Part shown: positions 62,952 through 64,000 of the stretch, one piece after another
Layout of the letters: every line of letters begins with the position of its first letter
Numbering within the stretch: position 1 is the stretch's first letter
DNA from: Phycicoccus jejuensis
Lineage (GTDB): Bacteria > Actinomycetota > Actinomycetes > Actinomycetales > Dermatophilaceae
NCBI RefSeq assembly: GCF_000720925.1
Contig: NZ_JOEE01000001.1
Coordinates: 124,001-188,000, forward strand
Direction of reading: 5' to 3'
Length of the DNA: 64,000 bases
Program-made: the position numbers and the translations under genes
The notes under the pieces: model-generated
Seen by the model: only the letters and a program-made list of their open reading frames with translations
Told to the model about the DNA's origin: nothing
The model's database searches: none

Positions 62952-64000
62952 GGTGAGCAGCTGGTCGACGGGTGCGTGGTCGTCGGTGAGGACCGGTGAG
63001 TCGCCCACCCACGCCTCCAGGGCGACGCCGTCGATGACCACCCAGTCGAGGTCGCGGGCGGCGATGGCCGCCCGCCACCCGGCGACGTCGATCGGTGCGG
63101 CGGAAGCGAGCACGACGAGGTTCCCGCCCCCCTCGCCCCGGGTGGCCGCCGGCGTCGCGGCGAGTGCCACGTGGTCGAACACCGTGCCGAGCGTGCGGAC
63201 CTCGGCCCGGGCGAAGCCCAGCGGCTCGTGGTCGATGAGGTTGGCGGCGTAGAGCCCGTCGTCGGTCAGCACGCGGCGGACGTCGGTCAGCGCCTCGCGC
63301 GTCGTCAGGTGCCACGGCACGCTGACGCCCCCGAACGCGTCGCCGACGACGAGGTCGAGCGTGCCGGACCCCACGGCGCGCAGACCGACCCGGGCGTCCT
63401 CCACGCGCACCCGCAGGTCGGGCCCGGTCCGCAGGCCGAGGCGCTCGGTGTCGAGGGCGACGACCCCGGGGTCGATCTCGGAGACCGTCCTCACCGTCCC
63501 CGGGCGCTCGGCGGCGAGGAACCGCGGCAGGGTCAGGCCGCCCCCGCCGAGGTGGTGGGCGCGGACGGCGCCGTCGGGCAGCTGGCTCGCGGTCGCGGCG
63601 GCGAGGGCCTTGACGTAGGCGAACTCGAGCCTCGTGGGGTCGGCGAGGTCGACGGTCGAGTGGCGCAGGTCGTCGAGGACGAGCACCCGCTCGGTCGGCC
63701 GCTCGGGGTCGCTCGTGACGACCGCGCAGTGGTACTTCGTCTCGACGTCGCAGCCGCTCGGCGCGAGCGCGGCGCCCAGCCCGCCGACGACCGTGACGAC
63801 GGCGGCCGTGCCGGCGAGCCCGCGGCGCGACCCCGCCTCGACGACGACTCCGCCGACGACGAACAGCACGCCGAGCCCGACCATGATCCAGGTGACCGGC
63901 ACCCGCGAGACGAGGACGAAGCCGGTGAGGACCGTGCCGAGGATGGCCCCCGCCGTGCCGAGCCCGGACAGTCGGCCGACGACCGAGCCCGTCTCCTCGA
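62952..64000 (-). CDS. Membrane-anchored aminopropyltransferase (spermidine synthase)-like protein, partial
   Basis: The frame is open to the right edge and starts outside the window. The N-terminal part has membrane helices (SGLGTAGAILGTVLTGFVLV, WIMVGLGVLFVVGGVVVEAG), then the aminopropyltransferase-like fold: LVLDDLRHSTVDLADPTRLE, the GGGG loop HHLGGGGLTLPRFL and VVGDAFGG. It resembles fused membrane/polyamine-synthase-like proteins, many of which do not make spermidine. Near 62955, after SPVLTDDHAPVDQLLTP, the natural stop is missing and the frame runs to 62004 through the rearranged genes. Confidence 0.8.

Overview
The window is about 64 kb of very GC-rich DNA (roughly 70% or more) with dense, short-spaced genes, many GTG starts and a strong actinobacterial gene set. 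I see an aromatic-carotenoid cluster with a split lycopene cyclase, a PPOX-class F420-type oxidoreductase, WS/DGAT, Rsm22, DUF294 and DUF952 proteins, and many leaderless starts. It fits an actinomycete, and I would guess an Intrasporangiaceae-like or Brevibacterium-like lineage. That placement is inference from gene content; no rRNA or tRNA gene is visible. No phage, plasmid, insertion-sequence transposase or CRISPR array was found, so this looks like ordinary chromosome with a dispersed-palindrome load.

Layout. 0-3.7 kb holds the 3' part of a secreted haem peroxidase with RTX and fibronectin III repeats. 3.8-5.4 kb holds a PPOX-fold protein, a cold-shock protein and a SRPBCC gene whose 3' half is replaced by a 51-bp tandem array. 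5.5-17.3 kb is the carotenoid region. The minus-strand operon crtE-crtI-crtB/idi-crtYc-crtYd-methyltransferase-crtU is translationally coupled throughout. It converges on a Rieske oxygenase and an SDR, and diverges from a FAD oxidoreductase and an iron-sulfur-less cryptochrome/photolyase-like protein. The set predicts GGPP to phytoene to lycopene to beta-carotene to an isorenieratene-type aromatic carotenoid, perhaps further oxidised. 17.6-23.9 kb has gnd, a stress protein, a deleted VOC gene, a WS/DGAT and lipase-like pair, and fumC. 24-29.4 kb has a SWIM/SNF2 helicase and an OmpR-type two-component system. 29.7-34.5 kb has a secreted repeat protein, a transaminase-lipocalin-aldehyde dehydrogenase set (amine catabolism) and a YbhB protein.

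34.7-38.3 kb carries a zinc-independent L33 gene with a Zur-like box, HU, Rsm22, and a compact thiol/persulfide-stress island. In that island trxA, a CstR-like regulator with a methyltransferase, and a tiny cysteine-rich protein each sit behind the same type of TACC/GGTA operator. 38.5-44.3 kb has membrane proteins, a methyltransferase, an alcohol dehydrogenase, a 0.68-kb non-coding block of nested inverted repeats, and a frameshifted CstB-like persulfide dioxygenase/rhodanese preceded by an SDR fragment. 44.5-50 kb has a LacI regulator carrying a CebR-type box, a JmjC/cupin hydroxylase coupled to a small acidic repeat protein, and a DUF294-exonuclease pair. 50.1-57.5 kb has a LysR regulator, a membrane flavin/ferredoxin electron-transfer operon (apbE, ferric-reductase-like protein, NuoF-like protein, ferredoxin), and a TetR-MMPL export pair. 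57.7-64 kb has conserved hypotheticals, a PLP enzyme, a GNAT, and a rearranged tandem pair of secreted-protein genes fused to the end of an aminopropyltransferase-like membrane protein that runs off the window.

Two window-wide patterns stand out. Many genes start exactly 6 nt after a NANNNT hexamer (leaderless transcripts). Many intergenic gaps carry long, near-perfect palindromes that fall into several repeated sequence families.
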